A program made the position numbers and the translations under genes. The notes under the pieces were generated by a model that was not told the origin of the DNA, ran no database searches, and worked only from the letters and a program-made list of their open reading frames with translations. DNA of 64,000 nucleotides, from the NCBI RefSeq assembly GCF_020382885.2, contig NC_058496.1, positions 17,836,501-17,900,500 of the forward strand, read 5' to 3'. Shown here one piece after another: positions 13,301 through 28,300 of this stretch. Numbering within the stretch: the first letter of the stretch is position 1; each line of letters begins with the position of its first letter. Source of the DNA: Scatophagus argus. Its lineage: Eukaryota; Chordata; Actinopteri; Scatophagidae.

Positions 13301-16300
13301 ATAACACTGTTGGCTTCACTGCTGATATGCACTTCTCGTGTATGGCTGCTCTTTCAGTATTCAGTGAAAGAGTCTGCATTAAGTGATATGACCTGAGTGA
13401 CTGCTCAGCAGTGACACTTCAAGTCATGGTCAGCAACAAAAGATTCTGGCAAAAGTGATTTTGCATGGGCATTGGTCCATGTCCTAACTTAAACCTCCTG
13501 ACCTTGACTTATGTGTAAAGTGGAGTGTATATAGTGAGAGGTAGGTTAAAGGAGGGGCTTCCTGTGCCTTTGGTCTATAACTTTTTCTTTCTATTGGTGT
13601 CCTCAGGGTGCTGTGAGACAATTGACCTTTGTGATGGGGGATCCAGACGCTGCCAGAGATCACTGTACTCTTCATCGGCCCAGCTGCAACCCAGCAGCCT
13701 CTAACGCATTCCGGGTAGGAGGGTCACACTGAACTTCATACACATCAAGTTGCATTCATAAGGGAGACTACTCAGCCTGTGAAAACAGATCAATCTCCTT
13801 TGTGGCTCTTGTGACTCTTTGTCAAGTCTAATGAAATAATGTGCAAAAGTAAGAGCCAAGTTGGAATAAACAGTAATTTCCTTAAACTCTAAGTTATCAG
13901 TTGTATTTTAAATTATGAAATTCAAAGTAACACGAGACCTGGGCTTTAACCTGGGTATGTGCTGCTTGAATTTATTGTTTTAACATTGTAAATCTATGTA
14001 TTACATCTTCCTCTCTTTGCTCATTTAGAACATGTATTCTGGTACCAGGTCCCATGAGTCATCTAACAGTGCAGAGGGATCTGCTGATAAGGAGTCCTCA
14101 CAGTGGGTGAGTCCACAGTAAGAAGTGTGTGCACTGCTGACTTTCACTGCTTACTGCTGTCAAGCAGGACCACAGGAGGACGTCTGTGACGACGGGTACA
14201 TCGTCACCTGGCTTGCACATATAGCTTGAGTATGTAGATTGAGTATGACTACATATGCACTTTAATAACTGCACAGGCACTTTAAGAGCAACAGCACTTT
14301 ATTGAAGATTTGCGCAATACATTTTAACACATTGCTTGTTTACACATTTATATGGATATATTTATTGAATATTTATCATTATATTTATTGTTCTTTTTCG
14401 GGTCTGACTTTGACTTCGCTGATAGTTGCTGTGGCTCCCCCAGGCAACGGACACAGATTTTATAGTTCCAGGGGAAAACCAAGTCTGAATTGATGTGGGG
14501 TGATGGATATGTGTGCAGTGTAATACAACAAATGTAAGGTGACTTAGGTGTGTTTGTTTTCTAGTAATAGTTGATGTAAATGGGTGTGTATAGGTTACTG
14601 AATATGTTTATATATGTATATATAAAATGGTGGGTTACTTACGTTGGCAGGCAGTGGATTTCTGTGGGTGGTATCTTCCAGGGTCATTAGCTGAGACACA
14701 CTATATATAGGCGCCATTTTAACAACATGAGTGTTGTTGCTGTTCTGATGACTATGTGCTGTTTGCCAAGATGGATGAATAAAAGAACCACATCTGTGAC
14801 ACACCTTAAACCTGCCTTGGATTATTGTTCTTGCTGTACCAACCAGCTGTAATTGTGGTCATTCCTACAAGGTCCAAACATGATCCATGGGAACCTGCGA
14901 GAAGAGAAAGCACAAAGGAGAGGGACAGGAAGAGAGAGCTCAGTGCATTGTGGCAGATCCCCCGGCAGTCTAAGCCTATAATTTGTTTCTAAGATATTCA
15001 GGGCCCAGCACTACAACTCAAGTTTTGTCTGAGTTCAGAAGTAGAAAATTGCAAGTCATCCACGTTTTATGTCAAAGTTGATGGAATGGATTGTATTCAT
15101 TCAGTCAAATGCTGATTTAGGTTTGAGTCCTGCCTGTGTGATGGCTCATATGTGGATAGTGGTGCTGTGTTTGCTCACAACATGTGCTTCTATAGTACAT
15201 CTGTTACTGCAGGAATAATGCCTTTAACACAGTGAGTGCTGAGAAGTGAGAAGTGTCAGATGGAGGAAATAGCGAATGAATGGCCTGAAGTGTGTTCTGT
15301 GAAGTCAGTTACAACAGAAACTAAACTCCTTTTACTGATTTGTAGTTTGTTCTTCTGAAGGTCTGACTTTATGTTTCCTAATGGGGAAGTGTAGTATTTC
15401 ATTAGCAGCATGAAAACAAGGCCTGTACAGCACTGAGTGCATGACAGCAGTATGTCTTGTGTGTTAATATGCAAATGCTGAAGGATGTGTTGGCTCTGAT
15501 AAACCCACCCTCAGGAGAATTATGGTTTGGCCCTGTGTTCATTCATTAGTGATTCTTCAAGCTGCATCCTCAGTGCTGCCTCTATCCACACTCAACTGAT
15601 ATTTGCCAACTTTCCGTGCTCAACAGAGGACGTACTTTTCAGAGTGGTGGGAGTCTGAAGGTTCGTGGTTCAGACGGTTATGTGGGTTGGGAAAATCTGC
15701 GAGGAGAAAGTGGATGATTAAAGATGTGCTTGCACTGATCTATTTTTTCCCTTCACTGCACTTCATAGTCCCTTTTAGACATGACTGCTTCATTTAAAGG
15801 CGTGTGTTCTTCAGTGGGGGGTTAAAGTGGCGGTTCTGATGTCCAGACATACTTATTCATTCCCTCTTATGAAATAGCCTACTAGTCAGCAAGAATAATA
15901 ATGCTATTTTCTGAATTTTTGTTCAGGTTGTTGTTAACACTGCTGCCTAGGGTTGGAGGATATGACAATACATACTGTGACCTGATATTAAGTTGCCCAG
16001 ATTTTATAATACTCTTTATATTGGCATTACTGTTCCTCCATTATATTTGATTACATTAACCCTTTTACAAACTATTGAACATAGCAGATAATTAGTCCCT
16101 TTTCATTATTATTTGATTTTTGGAACTGTGTGATGCAGTACCTTGATATGTAGTGTGTTACTTCACTTACTTACACATCAGGAACCAACTTTTGCACACA
16201 TCTAAATCAAACTTAAAAAAGTGCCTTAGACCATGTTGATGCAGGCGACCCCCCCCCCACCTCTCATTACATAGTACGTACATACCCATGCATACTCATT

Positions 16301-19300
16301 TGACCCTTTTGTTAATGCAAAAAATCACTTGATTAGCCAAAAGTAGACATTGCTGTGCGATTATTTTATCACGTATAGTTTTCTATTGTCTTCTGTTGAT
16401 CTCCTACTGCCAGCTGCCACTGTGGTGAGAGGTACCACATTCCTTTACACAAAGGTCACAAAGTGTTCTTCATAAAGACTCATTTTCATTGAAGAAATAG
16501 TTCAACATTTTTGGAAATACACTTATTTGCTAAGAGTCAAATGAAATCAAGGGTCGACGTCACTCGTATAACTCTATAGTAAATATAAAGCTACCACCAG
16601 CCTGGAGCCACAACTGGTTGCCTGGTAACCTCGCAACAAGACTCCAGGATCCAGGAAGTCACTGCTGCCATGCAAAAAATAGTCCATCACATAACCCCCA
16701 AACCATAAAGTGTAGAATTTTTTTGTATGAATTAAACATGCAAATTAGTACAGACATACTTGTTGGTGGATATAGTGAATGGTACTTTGCTCAGTTTCTT
16801 TTAGATTTGTGTCCCTTTCCCATGATCTTTTTAAGATTTAAAAGCTGAAGCCCTGCTGACTTGAAGAAAGGTCAGAAGATCACCATGAATATTCATGAAT
16901 ATCAGTATCTTGTTGATTCGGAATATGTTTACTTTAAGGCAGTAAATACACCTTGGCAGTGCTGAAAGTGATTATTTGTGTAAAACCTTCAGTGAAACTA
17001 TAGCTTTTGGTATTGAATCTTCATCATATCATTCATTATTTGAAGCAGCTGCCTTTTCTTTAAGTGAATGGCCTCACTGTTAGATGTGAAGCAGAAAAAG
17101 TCACTTTAATATAGTTAATAAAAGCAGCACATTGATGACAGGAAAAACCCTTTGAGTTTGTTTAATGCTTACAGAAATATAGGTGGATACAAAGAACAGG
17201 TTAATGCAAGCCAAACACAACACTGCCACAAACTGCCCTAAATGAGACCAGAGCTCTCTGGTACAGTCCAACTTAAAGGTGAACATTTTGTAAGCTTAAT
17301 GAAATTTCATCCACAGAATAGCATTTTGTTGTTGCAATAATTAAAACAATTATCACAAACTCCTTTATGAGAGTCAGGGTGCATGACCTCTGTTTAGCTG
17401 TTTATATCTGTGTCCTTGGTGTTGATTTGTAGTTTTAGGCTGTTGAGACTTGCATTAGTACCCCTGGGCTCCACCCCAGCTGTGTAGAGGTTAGTCAGAA
17501 TGACAGATATGTTGTCAGGTCAAAAGCTTTTCCGGTGCACTGGATAATAATTCCTGTGATAGCCCAATACAACCCTGAGCCCCTCAGCAGATCAACAGAA
17601 ATGCAGGATTCTGCTAAGGTTTGAGAAGCTCCAAATAACTGAAAATGATTGAATATGTTCCAGCTCAGGGAAGTATTAAATTTGGCGCAATCAGAAGTAG
17701 AAGTAGTAGAAGGCCTTTATTGTCATTGTACTGTGCAAAATATAGTGAAATTGAGTGCTATTCCATATGATGCACATAATTAAACATAGCGATGAGGCAC
17801 AACAATTTAAAGTGGAAACAAATTGATTTTAATAAATGTGTTGCTTCGTGCTTCTTGTTAAGGTATTTATTGTGGCAAATCATTTTAATGATCTGACTAA
17901 TAAGAAAAAGATGTTTATCGAATATATGGAATATAGTATATAAAATATACATAGTCCCAGTCTATGACCAGTCTGAAATACATATTTGACCCAGCCCTCA
18001 TGCTGTATGAGCTCTGTGTTCTATAGCAGAATATGAATATGCTCTGGTTTTATTTAACATGGCTTGATGCACATGTGGATGGATGTTTTCAGAAACTTTT
18101 AGAAAGGTAAACCAATACAAAGTTACCAAAACATAGTTTTGTCTTCTGTCTTGTCTTAATAATCATCTTGCAAGTCAAACATATCTTGCAACACCTTGGA
18201 GGGTTGGGTACCAGTCGATTAGTCTCTCAGCATGCTCTGAGCAGAGACTCACGTTCCATTCTTTACAAGTGTATGTGTGCTGTCGATTATTATGTACATA
18301 CTTACTTGAGTCTTATTCTGTTTATTTTGTGGACAAATCTAAATCAACACTCAGGACAGGTGTTGTAAGTGTACATTTACATTTTTTTTAAATGTACACT
18401 TACTTACAGACTGGCTGCTTCAGTTCTGTATTATGAAGGTTTGTGGACTTGCATGTTTGCAGAACAATAAGCCTTGGTCCTTTTGCTCCTTTTGTCAGTA
18501 AATGGTCTGCCATCACAGTATAGCAAAGATGTGAGGACATCAAACAGGGTTGGTCAAAGAGGTTTTCATGTTTTCATGGATGACGTCCCCATTTATGGGT
18601 TAACTGGAAGTTAAATCCACCTGGTCTCACTTTACTCATCTTTTGAGGTTGTCCCATAAATCTTTATGCCTTAAGTTCAGTCCATGCCATGTTTATGGCT
18701 CTTTGGTATTTGAAGGCAAACTTGAAATCTTTAAGTTTGAACAAATTTAAGGACAAAATAAAGGAGTAAATATTTTAGTTATTAATCTGACAGTAACATG
18801 AATTAGAGACAATATTTCAGACAGTTCAGTTTCACAAAGTGTTCCAGTAAAAGTTTAGTAGTAAGTAATGCTTGGAAAAACAGATACATTCATTTTATAA
18901 TATGCATACGTTACATCATAATTGTGAGGGAAGGCCTATATTAACATTGGACTGATTCAACTGTTGAATTATCTAGCACTAACTCATGTTATAAGTGTGA
19001 TGTGAGGATCGTTAAAATAACATCTGTCCGGATTTGACAACCAGATCTGACATTGACATTGATCTGACAGATCAATAACGAAAGCTGTCATGTAGTGTTT
19101 CGTCCCTCCATGTTTGACTGTGAATAAGTCTGCTCAGCTGTTTTCTATACAGCACCAAAGTGATATGATTCTGTGAGAAAACACAGATTGCTAGTATGCC
19201 ATTTTAATAGGCTACACTGTAATAATTAAAACAACTGCAGTCTGTGTACAAACTGATAGATGGGTCTGATATAGCATTTTAATAAATCAGATTGATCAGG

Positions 19301-22300
19301 ATTTGAGTGCTACTGTGAGTTCCTGCACAGACTGAAAGCTGCTGGAAACTGTAGCTTTTTGTCTCTGCACTCTGCACACTGCTGCCACCTCCCCTGATGA
19401 GCCTAAATGACTGCTGCCCGACCAGTTGGTTAGCAAATGTCATCATGGTAAACTGAACATGATGAGCATTCTACGCTAGCTCAAAGCGCTGCTGTGGCTA
19501 AGATTTAGATGCCATTATGTAAATTTAATATCATTCAGATGTCATAATTTTCCTGACAATGATGACAAATCAACCTTATATAGGCTAAACCATAGCCAAC
19601 CACCAAAGTTTAAAGGAAGCTTTGTTTTTTCTAAAGTTGTTACTGTACAGTAGTAATCAGATGAGCGTTACGTTTTAGACTACGCAGAAACATTCACAAT
19701 GAACCGTGAAGGCCTTGATTGCGAGTGTAGCCAAAGAAAGGTTGAGCAGGGAAAAAAATGTAGTGCAAATCTGTTAGCATATGTACAATGGTATGAGTCA
19801 AGGCTCTGAGCTCTACTTGTCATTTCTTGGCACAGGACATAGTGCGCTGTATCCCAGATGTCTGTGCTCCTTTCAGTTGGCAGCACTTTTCTATCATCAG
19901 CCCAGTTAGACCTCAGATCATACTCTGGCCTGTAATTTGGTGAAGCCAGCTTCGGCTGAATACAGAGTGTGAGACAAGAAACATTATTACAACGTTGAGT
20001 CTGTGTCCTTTTCACACCTGACATAAACCTTCCATGAGAAAACCAATCATGTCCTAGACCTGTGTTGTAATAGAAACCACATGTCATATATATTGGACTT
20101 GTGTTGACAGAGTTACCCAATAGAGCTCGTATAGTTAGACTGTGTATATTTGTGATGGGACTTAAAGCAGTTTATTTGCTAAGGGATTTCACTCTTAAAC
20201 ACAATATATAGTCAAGCAATGAAAGCCTCATTCACGAGAAACACCCTCAATGTGATCCCCTCACTCTGACTGTAGCTGATGTAGTTTCTCTTTCTTACCT
20301 CTGATCCCACTGTTCAAATCCTCTGAGGACCCCAGCACTCACTGTGCTTTGATTTAGGCTGCTGTAGGTCTCCTCTAAACTTTTTTTCTATATAAATCAA
20401 ATTACCCTTAGTAAGATGTTTCTCTGGTTTTATCCTAGGAAGCCTCATATTACATGAAAAACTTCTGGAGACCACTGATAATCCCTTTAACAATATATTA
20501 TTATGGAAAATTGTCTAATTATGTTTGATGCCAGCTAATGTAATGAAACTTGCTGAAAGCAAGTGTTGCTAACAACTGTAAACAACTGTAAATAAGGTTC
20601 AGATATTCTGGGTACATTAAATGTTTTAAAAAAAACACAATAAATTTAAGTCTGAGAAATATATAATTTCAATAGTTCTTCTTGAGTTGTTTAGGAGAAT
20701 GCTTCCATTCGGTTTTGTTGTGAAGCAAATGTATTTTGTGGCCTAAGAAGCTTCACCTTACTTTCCATCAACATGGGGATGAGTAGAGAATGAGATTTTT
20801 CACTTTTGGGTGAACCGACCCTTTAAGTGAACCATCAAACTGCTGCAGAGCGTGACATTTTAGCTTGCGCAGCTATGCTCAAACTAAGCTTTGTTTTAAT
20901 TTAAGGAATCAGAGAAGCTTTATTTGTCAGTTGTACACAGAATTTGCCTCTGGTTTTAAGTTACTCTCAGTGTTACTAACAGTTCCAAGAGCAAATTACA
21001 AGAGAGAGATAAAAATAGATGTACAGCTAAGAACAAGCAACAATGCCCAACAACATGCAACAACTATATACATGTCAATGGATCACAATGATTTAGATGT
21101 TTTTATTTTCATAATGTTTGTTTTTCACGTTTTTCATCTTTCAGAAGTTAGTATACTCTCATATTTGACATTTTGATGGTATTCTGTTTAGTTGGATCTT
21201 TTGCTTTACAGTCTGTTTCTCTGCCTGTATCCATTTACCTTTTGATCCTGCAGTGGGTCACGGATGATTTGATTTTAACATACATGGAATGATGCCAGTA
21301 GGGAAAGCGGTTTTAAAATTCCTCAACTTTATGGAGATAACAGTATGTCACAAGGCTTTGATGTGACAGCAGCAGTATCTTTCCTGTGTACATAAGATAA
21401 GCATCCATTCTCCTCAGGGCTGATTGAATAGTTTGGGGTGTAGCAGCATTTACTGTGTAAGGCAACAGAGTCCAGGGTGTGTCTCTGTTGGGTCTGTGAG
21501 GGACAGCTGGAGGAGGGGAAAAGCCTGCAGCTCCTGCTCTGACAGGGCCAGTGCACTGCATATGGGCTGTGGACTCTGCTTGACTTGAGTACTGCTACAG
21601 TGATTGAAGACATGTGGATTACGTTAACCTGCGTGCTGTGCTTCCTTTGGCTGCAGGACCCTCTCCACATGGGGCTGACTGTTGATGGGCAACAGGCAGA
21701 TATGGTATGTACTTTAAGGGATGGGTCAGAGTGTTAATAGAAAGTGTAGGGATGCAGGTTGAGTTAATATCAGTGAGTCAGAAGGAGACTTTCAGTGAGC
21801 TGACCTGTACTGATCATTGTACTGCCATGGATTGATGCTTGTTCTTGCCAAGTTGGAGTTAATTTAGCGATTTTGTAATGGTTCTTACTACTTACTACTC
21901 TTAATACTCCAGCAAGTCTTGTATTCATAGAGGATGATTGAAATCAATCCATATGAAGCACGTTGCTCCCTGCCAGCACATATGTGCAATTGATCAGATG
22001 TTCTCTGATGATCTAAAACAGCATGCTCAGAGCAAGAGCATGTGAGCTGGTGTGAAAACTTGGTGCCGGAAATTCTCCATCCAAGCAAAACAACAGTATC
22101 TACAACAACACCTCTTGACTTCCCTCCACACATCTCTGTGCGCAACCCTCCAGCAAAATCCTCAGCTTGGTGATTCTGCAAAACCACCCTGATTTTTATG
22201 TATAGCTCCACATGATGGAATGTTTGCCCAGCTGTGTAGTTCAACAGAGATCATTTCCTTACCCAGATGTATAGATGGCTTAATTCATTGTTGCCCATGC

Positions 22301-25300
22301 CAGTTTTGCCTTAAATGAAACCTTTCTTTATATGCTCTATATACTTATCGCAGTATACTGTTGGTCATTTTCCATAGCTTGAAACAAACATTGCATTCAG
22401 TTCTCATCAGATTCAAAGCAACATTCAGCTTAATGTGTTAATGCTACCACTAGATTATTAAGACAATTTGGAATTTACAGTTGCTGTCACCCCATGCTGA
22501 TGCCGAACCAGCAACAGTGAATACAACAGCAATGTAAATGTCAATGGATCACATGCCAAAAATTTTTTGGTTATTCTGTGTCCTGTGTGCCTTATACAGA
22601 TCTCTGATACACATATCGCTCACAGTACATGAGTAAACCAGCCTGTTTTAATCCAATCTACACTTAGCGAATATGCCCCAGTGTCTCTCAGCTTCTGCTG
22701 ATTTCTGTTCAAATTTGTATTATTTGTCAGCATCGTAAGTCAGTCAAATCCTAACAAGTAGGCATAATACAGACAGGCCTATTTTTAAGATTGGAACCTG
22801 AAATCCCCAATTTAAGACATCAAAGTAATAACTACAGCCAAGAGCATGTATGAACATGAACATTGCATTGTGTTTTATCATGATGCTTTGTATGTGGTTA
22901 CTGATCAGACTCACCCATATGATAAATATATATACAAGCATTGACACAACTAAGATCAAAGGTGCTCTATACCAAAAGATGACCCATTACAAACTGAGCC
23001 AGACTACAGTCAAAAATGAAATGTTTGTGACTCATTTTTACCTGTTGACTTAATACACACCCTACAGATCTCCAGATCTGATCTTGTAAGAGTGTATTGC
23101 TGAGGCAGAGACAGGTTCTCCATCATTTAATTGTCAGAATGTTCAGAAGATATGTGGGCCATCAAAGACTGGTCCAGTATTTACTTTGGTGACTACTGGG
23201 CAAAACCATCAGAACCATTTACCATTGAAAAGGGGCTGGGCAGTGGTGAACCCCACGTGACATGGATACAGGAAATGAACCTTCTTGTTTCTGAACCGTC
23301 TCTGCAAAGATCCCATATTACTCTATGGAATCTCTATAGAAACATAGTGTATTTGGTTTCTGTGTGTCGCATACCTCCTCAGCTTCAGTGTGGTCATGGT
23401 CTTTCCGCTAGTGTTGGTTTAGGATTTGCTCTGTTTTTGATTCTCAGATATTTCATATGTTGGTCCCAGTCTGTCAGAGGAACAGTGATGAGCAGTGTGG
23501 AGGAGATTAGCTGGACAAATAGGCTCAGGTGCAGAGCAATCAAGTATCTGCTTGCTGGGAGAGCTGGAGCAACAATGGCAGATTGTCAAGGATAAAGGAG
23601 CATTGTGTGCTGCTGAATAAGTAGAATATTAACATGGCTGTACTGCCTCTGTGTTCTGCCACTGTTTATGCCACTCAGCTGAGCATCGCAGGTTGTCTTT
23701 GAAGTCTATCAGCAGACCCGGATTAGTGACCTGCTTCGAAAACCATGATGCTGCCAGTTTTTTGAGTTCTGTCACCACATGTCCATGGTGACTTGTTTTC
23801 TAGAATATGAATTTGAATTTTTACTTTTAAACAGCAGTATTTGTTCCACAGAAATAAAGGAAAATCATCATTTGGAGAGCATATATAAATTTAATTAAAG
23901 AGTTTGGCCTAGATCTGCTCTGATTGCAAAGTGTCTTGAGATAACTTTTGTTGTGAATTGGCGCAATATAAATAAACTGAATTGAAATTGAAATTGAATA
24001 TATTCATTGTATACCAACCATTATGTGTTTATATTTTTTGTGCACAAGTGTAAATTTTCAGCCCAAAGTGAAAAAGATAGAGGAAAAGTCAGGGGATCAC
24101 CAACAGGATTACAAATCATCCTCTGTGGATCGTGAATATCCACACATTACCACATTTTTTTAAGATACCATGTCATGTCATACACACATGTTCTTCGTGG
24201 GCAAGGCTGGACGATGAATATCCACCACAGGTTTGTCCAGCAGTTTTTGGGATATTTTGCTGCATTTTAAATTGGGTGGTGTGGCAAAAGAGTCAGGTTC
24301 TCATCTGGGAGAACTTAAATTTTGGATCTTTTTGGGCAGTATGGGCAGAGAAATCCTGTAGAGTGTGTCCACACTTTACCTTTGTTTATACTCTCCTCTT
24401 TAATACGGACAGTCAGTTTACTGTACTCAGTATTTACTGAACAAGGCAGCAGACATTCTGGGCCCTTAAACTTGACATTTTTGGCAGCAGTGACAATAAG
24501 GCAATGAGTAGAGAGCACTGCCTTTAATTAGAGTGAATGTAAGGGATGCTAATGCAACCTACTTACTGCATCTGCTTCTCAGCCTATTCCACTTTTGCTA
24601 TCTATTTTCCAGAGTTACATATCTGATGTTGAAGACACAGCTTTGTGATTGCTCTTTCTTTCCTCTGTCCTCTCAGGATCACCTGTCTGAGAGAAACCCC
24701 CTGGACCACAACCATCAAGATGCTACAGATCAAAGTCATGGCTTTATATTTGTTGATGAACATCACATCATGTCGCCCACTAACAATGAAGACGGAAGAT
24801 TTCGGAGCACTGAATCCTCTCCAAACGTCCGGATGCTAAATGAAAATGTCATAGAAAAAAGTGCTGCAAACTTCGATACTGAAGTCAGCTTAGCGTTTCC
24901 TGATTCACTGACGCAAGTGTCTGAGATAAAAGCTCATAATGTCACCTTACTGATGGATGAGAACATGATACCATCAATGGCTTCTAAAGGACAACTGGAG
25001 ACAAACAATGTTTTAAGAAACAACGAGGAGGGCCAGTATTCGAGTCTGCAGCTTAAGGAGTCATTGCCATCTGAACCTGCCGCTGGAGCAGGGAACATTA
25101 TCTATGGATCTGACCAGAGAATCTACCGAGTCCACAAAGGGCCTCCTGGCCCAGTAGGACCAGAGGGAAGAAGAGTAAGCTCTCTCTTTTCAGGGTAGAA
25201 TTAATAAGACACATTACTCTAGGGAACCTTTTTTGATATAGTTTAAATCATAAACCGTTATTGTTAATCTTAAACTGTAAATATAGAATGTAACTGAGGA

Positions 25301-28300
25301 CATTATCTTAGAAGATGAGGCTGATGTTATTCTAGCTTTTTTTAGTTGTCAGCAAGACCAACACCAAAAATGTGTTCTGACCGAATTTTTAAAAGGTTCA
25401 CATATATCTTGAAATAACTGAACACTACAGATAAGATAAACAACCTTCAGCTTTTTGATCCCCCTGACATAGTCCATATTTTGTCTTTTTGCACTTGAGC
25501 ACATTGCAAACATGTGAAGGTAAGGCTATGCTAATTTTAAGTTAAAAAAAATATTACATTTTGGGAAATACATGTATTTTTTTCTTTTTCAGAGTGACAT
25601 GAGGTGATACAGATCAATCTCAGTCTGTGTGTAAAGTAGAGGCAGTCGGCCTAGCTTAGCATAAAGACAGGAAACAGGAAAACAGTTAGCCTTTCTCTAT
25701 CCAAAGTTCAAAAATACACTTTCCACCACTTTCAAGGCTCACTAATAAAGAAATTGTATCTCATTTGTTTAATCCACAGTCATATAGAAATGTATAAACA
25801 ACAATTTGTGTTTATTTTATTTTTTTTCTTTTGAGAGGTGGATTTCTGATCACACTCTTGTGAGCAAACTTTACAGAATGTTCAACTGTTCATGTTCAGC
25901 CTTTCCTGGAACTGTGGGGGGGCTGCAAACTTCACTTTGGGTGGTACCAAAATATCAGTAGTGGGATAAACTGTTTCTTTTTTCAATACAGCAAGTTTCC
26001 CTGGAGTGGCTTATGTAATTTCTCAAATTGCCTCTCTTAAATGGGCCCATATTTTGGTTGTAAGTGGAGGTTAGGGATATTCTGTACAAACAATGTGGTT
26101 GCATCAACCCACGTGAAATTGACTCATACTGGTTTTTATTCAACTTATAAAATTGCAGGGTAGAAAGATTGCTTTCAAAACACATTGCATTAATAATGTT
26201 TTGAAGAGACCACAGTGACCTTATCCTTGTAAAAGCATCACATTGTAGATGATGCCAGACAGCAGGTTTGCTATTTGTTGCCAATAAACTGTATACATAT
26301 ACATATGGTAAAAATACCTCAATGCCATATTGTTCTTATAGGGATGCGCTGGAAAAGAAGGCTATATTGGACTTAAAGGTGATAAGGTAAGCAGTTTTGT
26401 ATTTTTAAATAAGAATGAAATGATTGGTTTTGAACAGTTATACATATCAGTTATGAAGCTCTTTGAATATGAACTTTGGTCCAGCAAGCAGGTTTACAGA
26501 ATTCACAGGACAACGGGTAAAAGTTCTCACTCGATCTCCAGATGTTACTCAGCAAAGTTATCCTGCTAACTCCCCTTAACCTACTCCATGAAAAGGTGCC
26601 CTGTTGTTGTTTAATTTAATTTCCCAAATTACCTCTCTTTAATGAGACTACACACCTAGCAGCATAACAACAGAATAAGCGAAGTTGTCTCGTTTAACAC
26701 TGACTGAAACCACATGCAGTCGGTCTTGTGTGTTTGAGGTGTATTATGAGAGATGCAGTTCACAGGACTTTTCACATAACACTAAATTAATTCTGTTCTT
26801 GAGACATGAAGCTCAGTACAACTCTGCTTCAGCTTTTAATGTACCAGGGAAAATCAAGCGTCTAGCATATTTTCTCATTTTTTACATTAATGAACTGCAC
26901 ATCATTTTCCTTTTTCTCTTCCAGGGCTCTCAAGGTATTCCAGGCATGGATGGGAGGAGAGGGGATCCAGGACCTCCAGGACATCCAGGACTTCCCACTC
27001 TCTACCTATGGAGGAACTCTGAGGAGGACTGGACTGCTTTTAGGGTAAATCTAACTGCACACATCCTCACTGCAATTCATCTGGAACTGCGCTGAACTCT
27101 GAGGATTTGGACCATGCTGTAGCACCATTACAAAGTCCTAGTCAACATCCTTTTTAGTTCATTTGTACCCTTGAGGTTGTCTCAGACCAACATTCTCAAC
27201 GTTTGTCTATTCTTGACTGCTAATGTCACCCTGTCCCCATACCACAATACCACAATATTCCCAACCAGCCATCTGCGATTAAAAACACTTGTTTAGTTAA
27301 TATAGTAGCTATAAGAATTTCTAAATTTGTACAGTTCAGTGAACACATATAAACCAGCATGGTGATGCCAATGCCACAGTGGCAGCAGTCTATAGAAGAG
27401 TCACAGGTTTGGCACTCCCACATAGAAAACCTTATGTCCTGAAGTCAACTTCAGTAAAAAGCAGACTTTGTCTATGAAAAGTACACCATCTCTTGAAATT
27501 GAAGATACAGGGAAAATAACTATAATGATAGTATAATAATGATGATAATAATGATAGTCCTTGATATAAGGTGAGAGACAGTCAGGCAAGCCAACAATTT
27601 ATCCAGATGATCTAAACCATTTTATTTGGCAGTATGAATGCACCTGAAATAGAGCAATGGTGTCTCACTGCATGGTATGTGAAGTTAGTTGAGTCATAAT
27701 TCTTTCTGTTTAACACTAAAACTGAACAGAGCAAAACTGCCCAAGACATCAAGATATATTGACCCATACTTATCCTTTGATTTATGTGAAAACTTGACAA
27801 TGTGAGGATCAAATTAGAGTCATACAGTTTTCCTTTGATATCAGTGACATATACGGAACACATACAGAGCTTATGCAATGATTTTATATAGATGATGATC
27901 ACATGGAACTGGGCTTCTATTTCAGGCAGGGCTGAGTAATCCTCTCCCAGTGTGTCGACAGTGCATTTAGATGGCCACAGCTCTCTGTGCTCTCATAGAC
28001 TGTAATGAAAGTTGAAGTGTCTGCCAAGCATTGTAACTGGAGCCCATCCAGACCTCATGCCTGGGTCAGGCCCTGTGCTTTGCTTTCTGACCAGCTATAC
28101 GAGCTGGGTCGAGCTGGCTGTGAAAGGCCTCAGTGTTGCCGTTCTCTCAGAGTACACTGAAGGCTCTCACTGCTCCGTCCTCAGAGACACAATGAGACTT
28201 AAGGGAGGTCCAGGCCTCTCCGCCAAGATGCGTTTCACCTTGACAGGGTTGGCTGGGCTCCACTCATACCTCCACTGCAGCACTATCGCCAAGACAAATA

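Larger units (their letters stand above)
14107..21656 (+). other. Intron 6 (about 7.5 kb)
   Basis: No gene is supported. It contains a LINE fragment at about 14875-15085, a family B repeat at 16498-16630, and AT-rich unique sequence. The longest open frame, 146 codons on the minus strand at 19680-20120, has no recognisable domain or coding signature. Confidence 0.45.
21705..24676 (+). other. Intron 7 (about 3.0 kb)
   Basis: No gene is supported. It holds the 3' end of an L2-like LINE at 23890-23998 and a common fish repeat fragment at 24083-24145. A 154-codon open frame at 23131-23595 shows no domain. Confidence 0.45.

Noticed and set aside
19680..20120. 146-codon minus-strand open frame in intron 6
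   Set aside because: No domain, no splice or promoter context, and composition like surrounding intron.
23131..23595. 154-codon plus-strand open frame in intron 7
   Set aside because: No known motif; open frames of this size occur by chance over 64 kb; no fitting splice sites to the collagen frame.
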